Shown here one piece after another: positions 1-12,391 of a stretch of 64,000 bases of DNA. Source of the DNA: Pelecanus crispus (lineage: Eukaryota; Chordata; Aves; Pelecaniformes; Pelecanidae); NCBI RefSeq assembly GCF_030463565.1, contig NC_134653.1, positions 28,333,150-28,397,149 on the forward strand. Reading direction: 5' to 3'. Within the stretch, counting starts at the first letter, position 1, and each line of letters opens with the position of its first letter. The notes under the pieces are model-generated. The model ran no database searches, was not told the DNA's origin, and saw only the letters and a list, made by a program, of their open reading frames with translations. The translations under genes and the position numbers were made by a program.

Positions 1-3000
1 TGTCCACCTATTGTGACAAATTACATGTTCATGTAGTAGACACTTGAGGACTTTAATGTTGAGCATGATCTGAGTTCATCTACCAATAGAGTATAGTCCA
101 TTCTAAAAGACTGATTAAGTGCCTCTCACAAGAGTGGTCAAGAGATTTAACTGCATAGCCAAGTTCCTAACTTGATTTAATTAATCCAAATTCAGATATA
201 CTTCCAGAGTACTGAAGTAGAACCACAGCCTCTTCAAGGTCTCTTCTCAATTACTGTGCTTCAGCTGGACCTACTCTTCAAGAGACAGCCCCTGGCCACT
301 CATTCTGCATGGTGAGAATCTTGAGGCATTTGTCTACTTAAGTTCAGCTTTAAGCCCAAGCTGACTCACTCCAAAATCTCGTCCATATTGAAGAATAACA
401 CTTTGGGTATCTTCACTAAGATAAGTAATATTTTGCATCAAGTTCTGGTATTAAGATTTCCCGTTTTAACAGTTATAAAATCTAGCAAAGCTTTCAGAAA
501 ATGTAATGTTAAATTATGCATGAGTATCACTGCCATCTTTATTATGAGGGAAGTCAGTCACACCTTTTAAAGGCAAAGTATCAGTACTTGCTAAAGGATG
601 GTCACGTGAATACTGCAAGCCTCAGTGAATGATGACACTTCACATTTTAGTGGTCTGAAAACACTGAAGACTGTTCCTGCCATCAGGGGAATGGTAAGTA
701 TCCTCATCAGATCATATGTGCTCCTCTACTATGGAAGCAGTTTAAGAGGCATATTCCCTATGACTATACATAACAACATGAGCAGAATCCCTTTACCACC
801 AACTAAAGGGACATTACCCAGCATTGCTTCTACCCTGGATGGGACAAACCTGCCAAGACAATCTGGACTATGTTGTTCTAAAGCACCTTCACCCCCTCCT
901 CAAGCAGAGAATTAAGAAAACTTTATTACAGGAGGTAGCAAGCATTTAGCTATACATCTTAAAAGGCCTCAGGTGAAGGTGCTACAGGTCTTTACTGAAG
1001 TTTGTATATATTAAATAGAGATTTTGCAGTTGATTTTCATAAAGGAGTGAACATGAGGCCTCTCAATTGCTACTGAATTTTCATTTTTTATTATGCTGCT
1101 CAGATAAGCAGTACTCTCCAACTAAGGTTGCCTTCTTCTGAAGAGAAGGGTTCAATATTAGTCATTCCAGAGACATTTACTGTTTACTAGTCCTTCCATG
1201 ATTTTACACCACACTTTACTTTTGGGTAATCCAGTTAAACCCTATCAAGCACCCCCATGTTGGTTACTGTTAAGCCTCACTGTAGAGGAAAGGCTAACAT
1301 TCTGTTCTACACATAACAGCCTAATGCCTCTCCTACCCTTTCATGCCCTAATGCCCATTATCTACATGTACAGTGTAGAACTATCTTCACTATCAGGCGG
1401 AATAAAACAGATAACAGATTTTTGCTTTATAGATATCTAGTATTACTGCAGGCTGGATTAGACACCAAACTTACTTTTAAGCATCTTACAGATACTGAAA
1501 ACTTACTGACATGGTAAAGATTAGCCCAAGATTCTCAACCTGAACAAAGACACACAGGTCCTACACTTAGGATGAAATACATCAATCTGAGATTTAGTCT
1601 TTCTAAATTTCCCATTCTACTTTACCAACACAGTACCATTTGCTAAGAAATAGCGTTGAGATGCTTTTACACAAGAGTTCTACTAAATATTGGGCTTTCT
1701 AATGCCCAGAAACTCCCTTTCTGTGGAGTGCAGTGATCCAGACTGAGCCAGCACAGACCAACTCAGACACTGACACTACCAGTCTTCAAACTAAGTCCAT
1801 TTCTCTAATGGGAAATCCTTAAGCCTAACTTACTGTCTGTTCAATACTGACACTCCAACACTTGGGACCTACCACCAGTTAAATGCTGGAGTCAGAAGAA
1901 CTCTGAATTAACAGGTTCCTTAAATACCCCATTTCAGCTTTACACCACACAGCTCTAGTGGAAATGCTTTTTAGGGGTGATCAGCTATTGTTTTTTGAGC
2001 CCCTTAGAAAAGAATAAGGCTTGGACAGAGGCTATAAGTATCCAAATATTAAAAACTGCCTGCTGAAAGCTCTGTAAGCACATACCATAATACAAGCATA
2101 ATACAAACCAAGAACGCAGTAATACAGTTTCTCAGAACTCTTTTACTCATGTGACTATATAAAGTTATAATCATGCTCAATAAGGATCTGCATAGAGTTG
2201 TTGGACATGCCCCCCAGTTGCCCACCCTCACCTCACCTCCTGCTATAGTTCCCATCTTGACAGGCAAGGGACATTGAGGAACTATACAAGAGCTGAAACA
2301 TTCAAGACCACCAGCTCACAGGTTTTAGCTGCAGTTGCAATTAAGCTTTCATCTTAAACAAGAGTTACTCCCTACACAAAAGTCTGTTCTTGTGTGTCTG
2401 TGATGAGGATTGGATCATCTATTGAATGAGTCTCCCTACCACATGTAGGGCACTTTTCAATCCGGTATGGTCTCTTCAACACTAAATAGCTGAATCAAGT
2501 CATGATATTTAGCCCTACCTTTTGAATGCAAGTCCAAAAAGTCATTTACAGCTTGCAAATATCCTGAGTGCTTTTAAGTTCACATGTCTAGCCAAAGCAA
2601 ACTCATGGAAGTCATTACGCTCCAGCTCAGTCATGCCTATTGCACAACAGATAGTAATTCTTAACAAGACATCTCAGACTGTCCAAATAGAAAGTGGTTT
2701 TGGCCAGAAAATGACAGAAGCACATTTACATCCTTTATGCTTAAAACCAAGGTACCTTCCTTCTCAGTGCTGCACCAAGATGCATAAAACTTATGCACCA
2801 AGAGCATGTCATGCACACAGATTTTTTTCACATTAGTTGGCTGTGCTCAAGAGCCTGTATTAGTTATTCAACAGAAAGCAGAACCCTGTCTACAGATCCA
2901 TGTGTCTATCCATCTAAGGAATGAAGCCCCCAACCCAGGAACCTGAGACTTTGTATAAGCAACAGCCTTCTCTGCAGGCAAGCACAGATTTTTGCTGGTG

Positions 3001-6000
3001 AAAACTGAAAAAAGCTCAAAAGGGGACAAAGACAAGTTTTTAAGAGCAAACCAATGACTAAGGAAAAGTTTAATTTTAGATCAAGAACACTTTGTACACT
3101 GAATTCCAGTAGTACTGCTTCCAGTCTATGTACCAGTATATTTAGTCTTTTACAGCATTTCCATTGTAAGCTACGATCCCCTTGGAAGAGTTCAGTCTGG
3201 TAAATAATTTATAATTCACTGCTCCAACAGAAGCACTGGAGTTAAGCACCTGATTAAATCACAGTAGCTTAAGTAGTACATACTAGTAGTTTGCTATAGC
3301 AGAGCTGGCATAGTTTGTACTGCTGCTGCAGCTGGTCAGCCATCAGACAGATGAAAACAAAGTCCTTATCTTATTCCGCTCCCTTGCTATGGGACTTAGC
3401 TATGACATCCTCTGTGGGAAGAATGAGCAAGATGCAAGTTATTTATGAATTTGTGCAGACTCATAGCTACAGAGTTCACATCGAAAAACAACTGTTCAAT
3501 TGCATTAAAAAGAACTAAACAAACAGTAAGACTTGAGTTCATTCTCAGCTTGACGACTACATCAAGACCTGGATATCCTTCTTTTACTGCAGCTACTCTC
3601 CATCTTTCAGCTCACATGCTCACACAGGACTTGAACGTACAAGCTATAACAACTTCAAATTTAACATGCACTGTGACTGGCAGTCACTCCTCCTGCACAG
3701 GTTTAGAGCTACAGTTCAGTCAGAAGGATGATCAACATACAGCAAAACGAGCTTCACAAGGAATGTAAACAGTCTGCTGATCTCTAGTACTCCTCCAATT
3801 TTACGTGGACCAAGATCACTGTTTCACTTCACACTATCATTTATCCACTTCCAGCTAGAGAGAGTGGGAGAGAAGAGTTCAGTATTTAGCACTGTAACTT
3901 ATGTTTAGTTTCTCTGGAGAGCACTTTCTGCATGCTTCAGTTGTTCTTTTAGTAAAGTACAGACTCTTCCCAAGATAGTTGTATGAACTTAAGTGAAATA
4001 ATGTTTCATCAACAACAGGCTGAATTTGGAATTGAGTAATTATATAGCACTAACAGCTATTCTAACTACTTAAAGCAATATAAGGTATAAACAGTACAAA
4101 GATTGACTTAAGGTACAGAAAGATTTAATGTAGGATCACTGAAACACAGCACAATTGTAAGGAATTGTAACTTTTGGATTTAACATCATAAAGCAGTGTA
4201 CCAGATCTGTTACACTAATTTTAAATATGGCAATTTAACTGTAGCCAAGGCAATTTCTTGGAAGTAATGGGACGGGGAGGGGATTAAGCTGATAAAGCTG
4301 AATATGGGTGATAGTGAAGCCTTATGAAGAGGAGCGAAGGCCTAATCTTCTCATGAATTCCCTACCCGTCAAGAATAAGCAGCACATATCATTTATTCAT
4401 GACTCTAGATGTTTACAACACATAATATTGTTAGAGCTGATAAAACTGTACTGCAGATATGCAGCTAGAGCAAACACTACTAGTTCCCACATTCCAATTT
4501 CCCTCCCCATTTATCCCACCATGTAGAGACAACTGCAGAAGCAGTGAGGAGGCTGACTGCATTCCTACTCCCAGCTACCACTAATCTCAGTTTCTCTTTA
4601 GTAGAGTCCTGCTTTGGAGCTACTGCACTCAAATTGGAGGGAGAAGCAGGAAAGAGTGAATCCTGAAGAAGAGTTTGGTCCTACATGTTAGTGGCAGGGG
4701 TCCCAAGCTTTTTCCTGCTCCTCTATGCAGCCTCCATGCTGGGGAAAAGTCCCTCAAGCACAAGTTTAGTGCTTTCAATAAGATCAAATTATTTAAGGGT
4801 AAAAGCAGGTGGTAGCAAAAAATAGAATATGACTTCAGTACAAATCCCTTGAGAAGTTGCTAGCCCCCTACCCAAACGAGAAGTACTACAATTCTAATAT
4901 GGGCAGCATTACAAGACACACAACACTAGCCATCACAGAAACAGTCATTTAATATGCAAAGCAGCACATTACATCTATGACACATTAAGTGTTATGTTCT
5001 CTCATCATTATTGTATAGATCAAATACAATCAGCAGGATTGGTTATGTTTGCTAGTTTTAAATTGTAAGAACTATACGCTTCTTTCTAAGTAGAATATGA
5101 CATCAAAAACACTTTGATCCCAAGCTTCTTACTCAGAGAGCTGTACTGTAGCTCTTAGTAATTCATTTCAGGTTACTACAATCACTGCTATACTGGACAT
5201 CGGAGGGGGGTGAGGAGAGAAGTGACAGAATAATTCTTCTTCGCTATGTTAAACTCAACGCACGACAACAGAGAAGACAGGTGTAGCTGCTCCCTTAGGC
5301 ACAGAGATTAGATATTTCTGGAGTTTGCCAGCCCTATTACTGTTTTTCTGGCTAGGGCTCCTTCTGGAATGACCAAGACAGTTCTTCCAGTCAAGCAGAA
5401 AAAACTTCCCAAAATGAGCTGGAAGCGGCAATAACCACTTCCCAAGCTGAAATGCTTGAAGTGGCACACAGTCCACACTGATGGATGATACCCTGTTCAT
5501 ATTTTGAAATGGATGCCTGATTTGACAGAAAGGGGCAGTACAGAGACAGAAGGATGACTTGCCAAGTCCACTTCCTGTTCTCTCATTCATTTAGCAAATT
5601 CCTTTAATTCCTGCCTTAAACTGCATGTTCAGAGACCGCTGTTCTCTCACTCCATTTACAACCCTCCCTCACCACCAGTTCACAAGGAAACAGATAAACC
5701 GGTTTGTCTGTGCTGCATCCATTAGTCATGGACCTTTTCCAACGCTGGCATTAGAGTTCCCACAGGCTATTAAGAACAGAACTATGTCATTTTTAGGGAG
5801 TTGTTGGGTTTTGGTTTTTTTTTTTTAATATTGTTATGTTTGGAAGGAGGGACAGAGGCTGTGCAGCTTCCAAGTCCAAATGGTTTCTTGCACCTCATCT
5901 CACCAATTTCCACCCAGTTCGCAGCTGCACAGCAAGAGGTTCCCAGGAGCCTCCGCGATCCGGAGGCTGATGGTCGTTTAGGTAAAAGAGAAAAACCTCG

Positions 6001-6442
6001 ATCCCTCTGCAAGATTAAGGCACACCTTAAGCTGAGGCGGGGGAGCCCCCGCGGTCCCCGGGGCGAGCAGCCCGGCCCCGGCCCCGGCCCGGCGCCTCCC
6101 CCTCCCCGGAGCGGGAGGTCCCTCGGGCGGCGAGTGACTCTGCACAAATCGCGGCCGCTCCGCACGCCGCGGAGAGGCAGCCCGGGGGATGGACGGACGG
6201 ACGGACAGAGGCGGCAGCCCGGAGCGGGCTCGGCCCTGCGCGCTTTCCCGCAGCGCCCTGCGGGACGGCGGCGAGGGAAGGCGGGGGTCCCCCCGCCACA
6301 GCGGCCGCAGGAGGCGCCCCGCGGCCTGGCCTGCCCCCCCCCCCAGCCCCGGCTAGGCCGCGGCCCCCCTCTCTGAGGGAGAGGGTGAGGCAGAGGAGGG
6401 GGAGCCTCGTCCCTGCGCCTCCACCGCCCCCGCTCCGCTCAC
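1..6442 (-). other. CLTCL1: CLTCL1 intron 1 (partial, runs off left edge)
   Basis: This stretch lies downstream (minus strand) of the GT donor that ends coding exon 1. I looked for a clathrin exon 2 on the minus strand, which would encode the start of the N-terminal beta-propeller, and saw none. The open frames here are short and unlike any family I know. Positions 1 to about 5800 are AT-rich single-copy sequence; from about 5940 the sequence turns into the GC-rich CpG island of the promoter. A short T run sits at about 5814-5827. I see no other gene in it. Confidence 0.7.
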
Positions 6443-6484
6443 CTGGAAATGCTCCTGGAAGCGAATGGGCAGTATCTGGGCCAT
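6443..6484 (-). CDS. CLTCL1: Clathrin heavy chain-like 1, coding exon 1 (partial gene)
   Basis: Clathrin heavy chain forms the three-legged triskelion that polymerises into the coat of endocytic and Golgi-derived vesicles. Only coding exon 1 is in the window: 42 nt encoding MAQILPIRFQEHFQ, followed directly by a GTGAGC donor on the minus strand in phase 0. This is the invariant N-terminus of vertebrate clathrin heavy chains. Phe at residue 13 matches human CLTCL1 (CHC22), whereas human CLTC has Leu there; Ile at residue 7 is as in CLTC. The neighbours SNAP29, PI4KA and SERPIND1 belong to the human 22q11 gene set, which also supports CLTCL1. The ATG is embedded in a CpG island, typical of a housekeeping promoter. 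The rest of the roughly 1640-residue protein lies beyond the left edge. The main uncertainty is paralogue identity, which 14 residues cannot settle alone. Confidence 0.85.
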
Positions 6485-6594
6485 GGCTGGGGGCGAGCTG
6501 CCCGGGGCAGGGGCGCGGGGCAGGGGCCGGCGGTGGCAGCAGGGCAGGCGCCGCTGCACCCCACACGGCTGCGGGGAGGAGGGGAGGGGGAGGC

Positions 6595-6606
6595 GGCGCA
6601 GGCGCA
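6595..6606. promoter_or_regulatory. NRF1-like site upstream of CLTCL1
   Basis: The sequence GGCGCAGGCGCA closely resembles the NRF1 palindrome (YGCGCANGCGCR), with G instead of a pyrimidine in the first position. It lies about 110 bp upstream of the CLTCL1 ATG, a usual place for NRF1 in CpG-island promoters. Motif match only. Confidence 0.45.
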
Positions 6607-6954
6607 GTGCCCTCCCCGGGACGGCGCCCCGGCGGGCTCGCCTCCCTTTTCTGCTCGGCTCGGGGCCGCTCACTCCGGCGGCGGGATCACTCCGCACCTC
6701 ACCAGCCTGCCAGGGTCTCCTCAAATAGTCCCTCCCCGCGGCGCTTCTTCCCCCGCCCCACCGCCACCCCCCCTTGCCCGCCCTCACCCCCCCGCCGCCT
6801 TCCTCTCCCCCGCCGCCCCCGCTCCCGCAGAGTGGCAGGGTGGGGAGGGGGCTCCGAAGGGACGGGGCGCTCCCCCCGCTCCGGCTGCGGCCAGCGGAGA
6901 GGGGTGGGAGGGGTGCTCGGCACCCGGGTATCCTTCCGCTGCTGCCACACGCAC

Positions 6955-6963
6955 TCACGTGAC
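6955..6963. promoter_or_regulatory. TCACGTGAC E-box in the CLTCL1 CpG island
   Basis: The sequence TCACGTGAC contains the CACGTG core used by USF and MiT/TFE factors and differs at one outer position from the 10-base lysosomal CLEAR consensus GTCACGTGAC. It is about 470 bp upstream of the CLTCL1 start. Whether it is bound is unknown. Confidence 0.4.
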
Positions 6964-7483
6964 CCGACCCCCGCCCCGGCTCCCCAGGGCGGGCGGCTGC
7001 CGCGGCCCCTCACGGCCCTGCCGCGCCGTCCGCCTCGCACCGACCCCCGAGGGCTCCTCCCCAGCCCCGCGGGTCCCATCTTCCCCACAGCTGGGGCGGA
7101 GGTGCCGGGGGGGATGCTCCCCTCAGGGCTCCGGGGCCCCCGCCACGGGCGAGGAGAAAGGCAGGGGGCTCCCAGGCGCTGCCCCGCCGCCCGGCTGCGG
7201 GCCTTGGTGGGCACTGAAGGCGGGGGCAGGCCCGCTCCGTCTGCCTGCGGGCCCCGCGGCCTGCCCCGGCGCCTGCCCTCCTGGCTGGTTGTGGCGAAGA
7301 GCGGCTCTCCCCCACCCCGGGGTGGACGCCGTCTTGTCCTGGCCGCGGGCGAGCGGAGGCACGCGTGGCCTTTGGCAGTCGTGGCCCCCAGCGGGGCACG
7401 GGGGCCAGGGCAGCCACGGCTTCTCAGCAGCCCCTGGGAGCCCCGAGGGGCTCAGCTGGCGCCTGGGTCTGGCTGGGTCAGAC

Positions 7484-7891
7484 GGCATGGCTGCCCGCTG
7501 CCCCCGGCATGGCTGCCTGCTGCCCGCCACCCCCGGCATGGCTGCCCACTGCCCCGGCATGGCTGCCCGCTGCCCGCCGCCCCCGGCATGGCTGCCCGCT
7601 GCCCTCTGCCCCCGGCATGGCTGCCCGCCGCCCCCGGCATGGCTGCCCGCTGCCCCCTGCCCCCGGCATGGCTGCCCACTGCCCCCTGCCCCCGGCATGG
7701 CTGCCCGCTGCCCCCGGCACGGCTGCCCGCTGCCCACTGCCCCCGGCATGGCTGCCCGCTGCCCCCGGCACGGCTGCCCGCTGCCCCCGGCACGGCTGCC
7801 CGCTGCCCCCTGCCCCCGGCATGGCTGCCCGCTGCCCCCGGCACGGCTGCCCGCTGCCCACTGCCCCCGGCATGGCTGCCCGCTGCCCCCA
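7484..7891. repeat. GC-rich minisatellite, 16 copies
   Basis: Sixteen copies of a core GGCAYGGCTGCC are separated by variable CCGCTGCCCC-type spacers, giving unit lengths of roughly 17-28 bp. The right half shows a higher-order period of about 51 bp that alternates ATGGCTGCC and ACGGCTGCC units. The array lies about 1 kb upstream of the CLTCL1 ATG inside the CpG island. It keeps several frames open on both strands, producing low-complexity predicted peptides that I do not consider genes. Confidence 0.95.
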
Positions 7892-9169
7892 GCCCACCCG
7901 CAAATCCTAGCGCTGCGTGGGCTTTGCTACCTACTGCCGTGCCCGAAGGGAGGTGGGGAGTGTTATGGCAGGTTATCAGGTATGTTTGAAAAGCCATCCT
8001 CCTGTTCTGTTGAAGTTCTAAATGGAAGTAGGGTTCCTTCCCCGGAGAGTTGACACCATAAATCGGAAAGTTATTGAATAGCCAAGAAGTGGAGGGTCCA
8101 ACATGCAAGAGGTGTATCACCACCTTTTGGTTTTTTACCCTCACTCCTAGTCGGCCCATTAGCAGCAGATGGGGGAGGTGAAGGTAACGTTATTGCTATT
8201 ATGTTCCTCCTAAATAACAGTAATCCTCCGAGATGGATACTGATTTCTGCGCTGTTGCTAGCTCCAGCAGTTTTATCTGGAGCGTTGTGTTGTTCACATC
8301 TTCCCAGAGAGCCCAGCTCTGAGAAGCACAAGATTACAGGAGAATGTCTGATTTATTTTTTTTATAAATGAGTTTCTCATGCTGTGGGTTGCAAAGAAAA
8401 GCTGAACAAGGGACCCCTGAAGGCTCAAAACCAGAAGGCAGATTAAAACAATTCCAAATGCATTACAATTTAAAACCTCATTATTTTTACTTAACCTCAT
8501 TCATTTTTACTACATGGAGCTGGGAATTATCAAAACTGGGTTAAGTTTCCAAAGGAATCATAGGTACGGCTCTGCTGAGACACCTTGGTTCCTACTGGCA
8601 TGCACAATCACAGGCTGCAGCCTTGGGGACCCATCTGCCATGTGTGGGAGACATGAAGGTCTACAGCTGGACTGAGGAAACCCCCAACAGCCCGTTGAAC
8701 AGGTGGCAGAAGGTGCTGGGACTGAGGTGCTGCTAAAGCCCCATCCCTCAGGAAATCTGGGATCTGTAGCTCTCCCCATAGGACTCACGATTTGGGTTAG
8801 GCACCAAGGTCTGTTCTCTCAAAAGCAAGCAAAAATGGAGCTGAGGTGGAGACAACTTTTCTTTACATGGTCTCAAAAGGGGTTTTAGTAGCATCTACTC
8901 CATAGGTTTGTTAGTAGCAGTGTATTTACAGTGAGTTAGCTGTATCAATTTCTAAGTGAGGGCAAGTCAACAGGGCTGCAGAGACAATGCCATCAGTGGG
9001 ACAATGTCAGGACATGGTCTGTCACCAGCCCATTTTGGTATAATGAACTTGTTCTGTGTTTGCCTCTGTCAGCTGCCCTCCTTCACAATCACATTGTGGA
9101 TGCTAATTATTTATATCCAGAGCTCCAATTGCTGGCTTTTGCTTTCTAATTTATAGCTAACTAGGCTCT

Positions 9170-9170
<1 letters not shown>

Positions 9171-9200
<30 letters not shown>
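9171..9200. repeat. Homopolymer A30
   Basis: Thirty uninterrupted A residues. It could be the tail of an old retrocopy inserted on the plus strand, but the sequence before it is not recognisable as any gene and I found no clear flanking duplication. A simple microsatellite is equally likely. Confidence 0.9.
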
Positions 9201-9201
<1 letters not shown>

Positions 9202-10183
9202 CCAGACTTTCATCACTTATTTCACAAATGAAGTAGGACCTCTTAAGTAGCGTACATAGTTATAGGATATATATTTTTATAACATTTATACTTTAAAGAA
9301 AATTGCAACAAAGAAAAGAAACAACAGGTTTGTCTCTGAGACATTTTTATTAGCAAGAATTACAAATGCACAAAAACCCACTGCGTCCTGTGTGCAATTA
9401 CTCCTAGTGGTCTGGCACTAAACTGCTGACATGAACTAGAGAGATCACTGGGTAAGGAAATCAAGGATCTTTTAAAGTATAATTAAAATTAAAGGTCTGT
9501 TACAGTTCTTCAATCCAGTTTTAATAATATAATGCTTTCTGCCCACTCCCAGCTGGCCAAATCCTAATTACAACATCCCATAATTTCTGTAGTAAAAAAA
9601 GCATCTCACTTTACGTAGAATGCTTCGCCACACTTTTGTCTGCTGATGTTCTTCTCATTTGTACCTTCTTTACACTGCTCTGTGTTTAAATATCTGTCCT
9701 TTTTAACACCTGGCTTTGCTGATCACAAGGGTTAGATTCTTCGCAAGTGCGATCAGCTCTGAAGAGCTGGCTGATCATATTTGAAATTTTGACACAAAAA
9801 AATGGGAAAAGTATTTTGCCATCTTTTCTCCGCTTAGCAACTAGCTGAGCTTTCATAGCTAGAGAAACTGATCTCTGTACAGTCAGCTGTGTGCACGGTT
9901 GTTTCAACTGAGTCTTTTAACCTTGTTTTCTATATTTAGTTTGGGATCTCTCAATGGAAAGGCACTACTGGCCTTATTTAAGGTATTTCTCCTACAGTCT
10001 ATAGTCTTTTGGAAATGTAAAGGGTCTCAAGTCTCTAAATGTTCACTGTGCTAGTACCCCTCTGATTAGCTAACGGCTACTCTCCTGCTGCTTTATAAAA
10101 GGCAGAGCCACAGCACTTAGCTGAGAAGTAATCCCTAGCAATCCTTTAACAACACAAGTGGAAAAGCTCCTGGTAAATGTCTC

Positions 10184-10209
10184 TTTTTTTTTTTTTTTTT
10201 TTTTTTTTT
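10184..10209. repeat. Homopolymer T26 followed by CAG
   Basis: Twenty-six T residues run straight into CAG at 10210-10212, which mimics an extreme polypyrimidine tract and 3' splice site on the plus strand. It may equally be the poly(A) of a minus-strand retrocopy or simple slippage. No exon is recognisable downstream. Confidence 0.85.
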
Positions 10210-12391
10210 CAGAGGTTGCTCTCCTCCAGATGTTTGGTTTTCTGGCTCCTCCTATGGATGGCAGCCTGATGGTCTTTTTTAGTATTTGAGAACAGCCCTG
10301 AGAAGAGCTGCATTTTTGCCTTGGAGGGGCTGTTATTTACATGGAAAAATGTTGTGTGTATTGTGCATGCTCCTACTCTTCTTCCCACAGAATCAGCCAA
10401 GGAATTCTCACTGGAAAAGCAGTGTGCATTTCTCTTAAGTGTTCCTCTCGGAGTCTTGCTCCACAACATCAGTTCAAATCACCGTTTAACTACAAAAGTG
10501 TCCCATTTGCAAATGTTTGGCCACTTTACTGTTTTGATTTAAAAAAAATAAAAAGGCACTAGCACATATTGTGGCCTATATGAGAGAGTGTGCACTTGCT
10601 GACAGCGGGAGACCTGCCTGAGTGTGAACGAGTAAAGCTCCAAGTGACAGGAAGTCAGCGGGTTAGACTTGCACGTCCTTGCGGCTGACCACTACAAAAC
10701 GCTGGAGAGCTGATGTGTGTGGCACAGCACTGAAGGCAGAGTGTTTGATCCGCATCTGTTCCCAGCTGTATGCTGACTGGCGCCGTCTGAGTGCCCATGT
10801 TTTGCCTAACAGATAAACGCAAACCTTAGGAATGCTGTATCAGCAGTCACAGCACAAAGATGTTGTGGTGCAGCAAAGACAGAGTGTCACAACAACTCCA
10901 GAAGTTCTGATTTGGTCTCTCACAGAGAAAATTGACATTGTGTGCATCTCGGGGCCCTCACTGACTGCCCTATTTGCTTCAGGATCCAGTTTGAAATTGT
11001 ACTCCTTGTTTTTCAGACCACACCCTCACTCCTTGGACTTCTTTCCAGCTTGTCTCCTGGAGACGGTGGAGCCTTCCCCTTCCCTCCCATCTGTCTTTTC
11101 TCTCTCTTCCAACAGGCTCCTCACTGCTGAGTTAAGAACTGTCTCCTCTCATCATTGTCCATCCAGAACTGATTCCTTGTACATGTCGCACAGTCATTCT
11201 CCGTTTTAGTACGAAATTCCATTCAAATAATGTTCTTTTCCCCTGGAATTCAATTCTCCTTTTCCCATCTGTTCTTCTTCTTATTGAATGCATAACTCTG
11301 GGTCATACAAAGCACTCTGAGGCTTTGGATGAGTTTCTTCTGTGATTTTTGTAAGTCGTTGCACAAGTTCCTGAAAGCAGACTGGTAAAAAATGTAAATG
11401 TAATGGTTTTGAATAAATTATTTGGAATGTAAAGATTCTGTTGCTGAGTTGTTTAATATGTAACTGTTTAATGTTTAAATTCCCTCTAGTTCATTCTCTG
11501 GCAGGAGAATGTCATTGTACATGCTTAGCATTTACAGAGAATCCGCTGTTATGGTGGATTCAACTCCTGACATGTTCTTGATAAAGGTCATTTTATGAGT
11601 TTTAGTTTGGTATGTGAAGCCCCATCCTGTATTCCCTGTGCATGGAAAGCTCTGCTGGAGATGATAGATTCTGATGGCATTTAATGTCGAAATGAACAGA
11701 AGTGTCTAGAGGCAGTAGCGGTGCAGGCTGGAGGTCTTTAGATTCCCCACAGAGCTAATGCCATGATGATACATAATTTACTTGCAACTTGCAAACAATA
11801 TGTCTGTTTTATCTCCCAGAAGCATTTCCATTCAAAGAAGCCATTTCTGCCTCTCTTTGTGCAGTGCACTGACATTCATGCTCTCCGTGTATTCATATAG
11901 TTGTTTGCTTCTTCTCTGGACACTTGCATTCTCCAGGGTTTGCAGCGCAGATGCTGAATTATTTGCATGGCAATATATTAGCCGAAATAGCAATTCCTCC
12001 ATCCCAGCCTTGTAAAAACAGAGATCTACTGGTCAGTGACGCAAAGCCGAATAAAGGGCATGGGAGTCGACGTCTGTCTTCCAAATCATGACAGATGGGT
12101 CAGGGCTGCTTGCTACGTCAACCTTTTTAGAAGCTGAATTCCTCCAGAGTGTTTTCTCTGGCAGCTTATCCATCAAGTGGATAGACGGTGAACGTGTTCT
12201 TTGAAAATATAACTAATAGAAAGAAATGAGGTAGCTAATATAAATCAAGTGTGCATCTACTGATAATTTCACTAGTTCTGGAATGACAGAAACCAAGCTA
12301 CACTTATAAATAGACCAAGTAAAAGCTTAGCCTAAATGGTCTGAGTGGTTAAATACCATTTAGGAGCATAACTAGTAAGTGTACAGAAATA

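Larger units (their letters stand above)
5940..7900. promoter_or_regulatory. CLTCL1: CpG island at the CLTCL1 promoter
   Basis: Base composition changes sharply from AT-rich to strongly GC-rich with dense CpG between about 5940 and 7470, then continues as a GC-rich minisatellite to about 7891. It covers the CLTCL1 start codon and its upstream side. Within it are a CACGTG E-box and an NRF1-like site. GC-rich composition depletes stop codons, which explains the long overlapping open frames in several frames here. Confidence 0.85.
7900..12390. other. Intergenic DNA between CLTCL1 and SNAP29, left part
   Basis: This is upstream of CLTCL1 (minus strand) and downstream of SNAP29 (minus strand). 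No open frame here looks conserved or protein-like, and I found no tRNA or other RNA gene. It holds an A30 run, a T26 run ending in CAG, and an isolated TATA-like sequence at 10094-10102. CRKL, the neighbour of SNAP29 in human, is not present. Confidence 0.6.

Noticed and set aside
6443-6484. Assignment to CLTC rather than CLTCL1
   Set aside because: Phe13 and the 22q11-type neighbours favour CLTCL1, although Ile7 is CLTC-like and the exon is short, so some doubt remains.
7484-7891. Possible CRISPR-like array
   Set aside because: Spacers are not unique and unit lengths vary. The host is a vertebrate, and the pattern is a minisatellite.
6385-8159. Several long overlapping open frames (up to 534 codons) on both strands
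   Set aside because: They lie in a CpG island and a GC-rich minisatellite where stop codons are rare. The predicted proteins are Pro/Ala/Gly/Arg low-complexity with no known domain, and one overlaps the true CLTCL1 exon 1 antisense.
10832-11209. 125-codon open frame in the intergenic region
   Set aside because: Composition is Ser/Leu/Pro-rich and random-looking. No domain, no splice or promoter context, and no resemblance to a known family.
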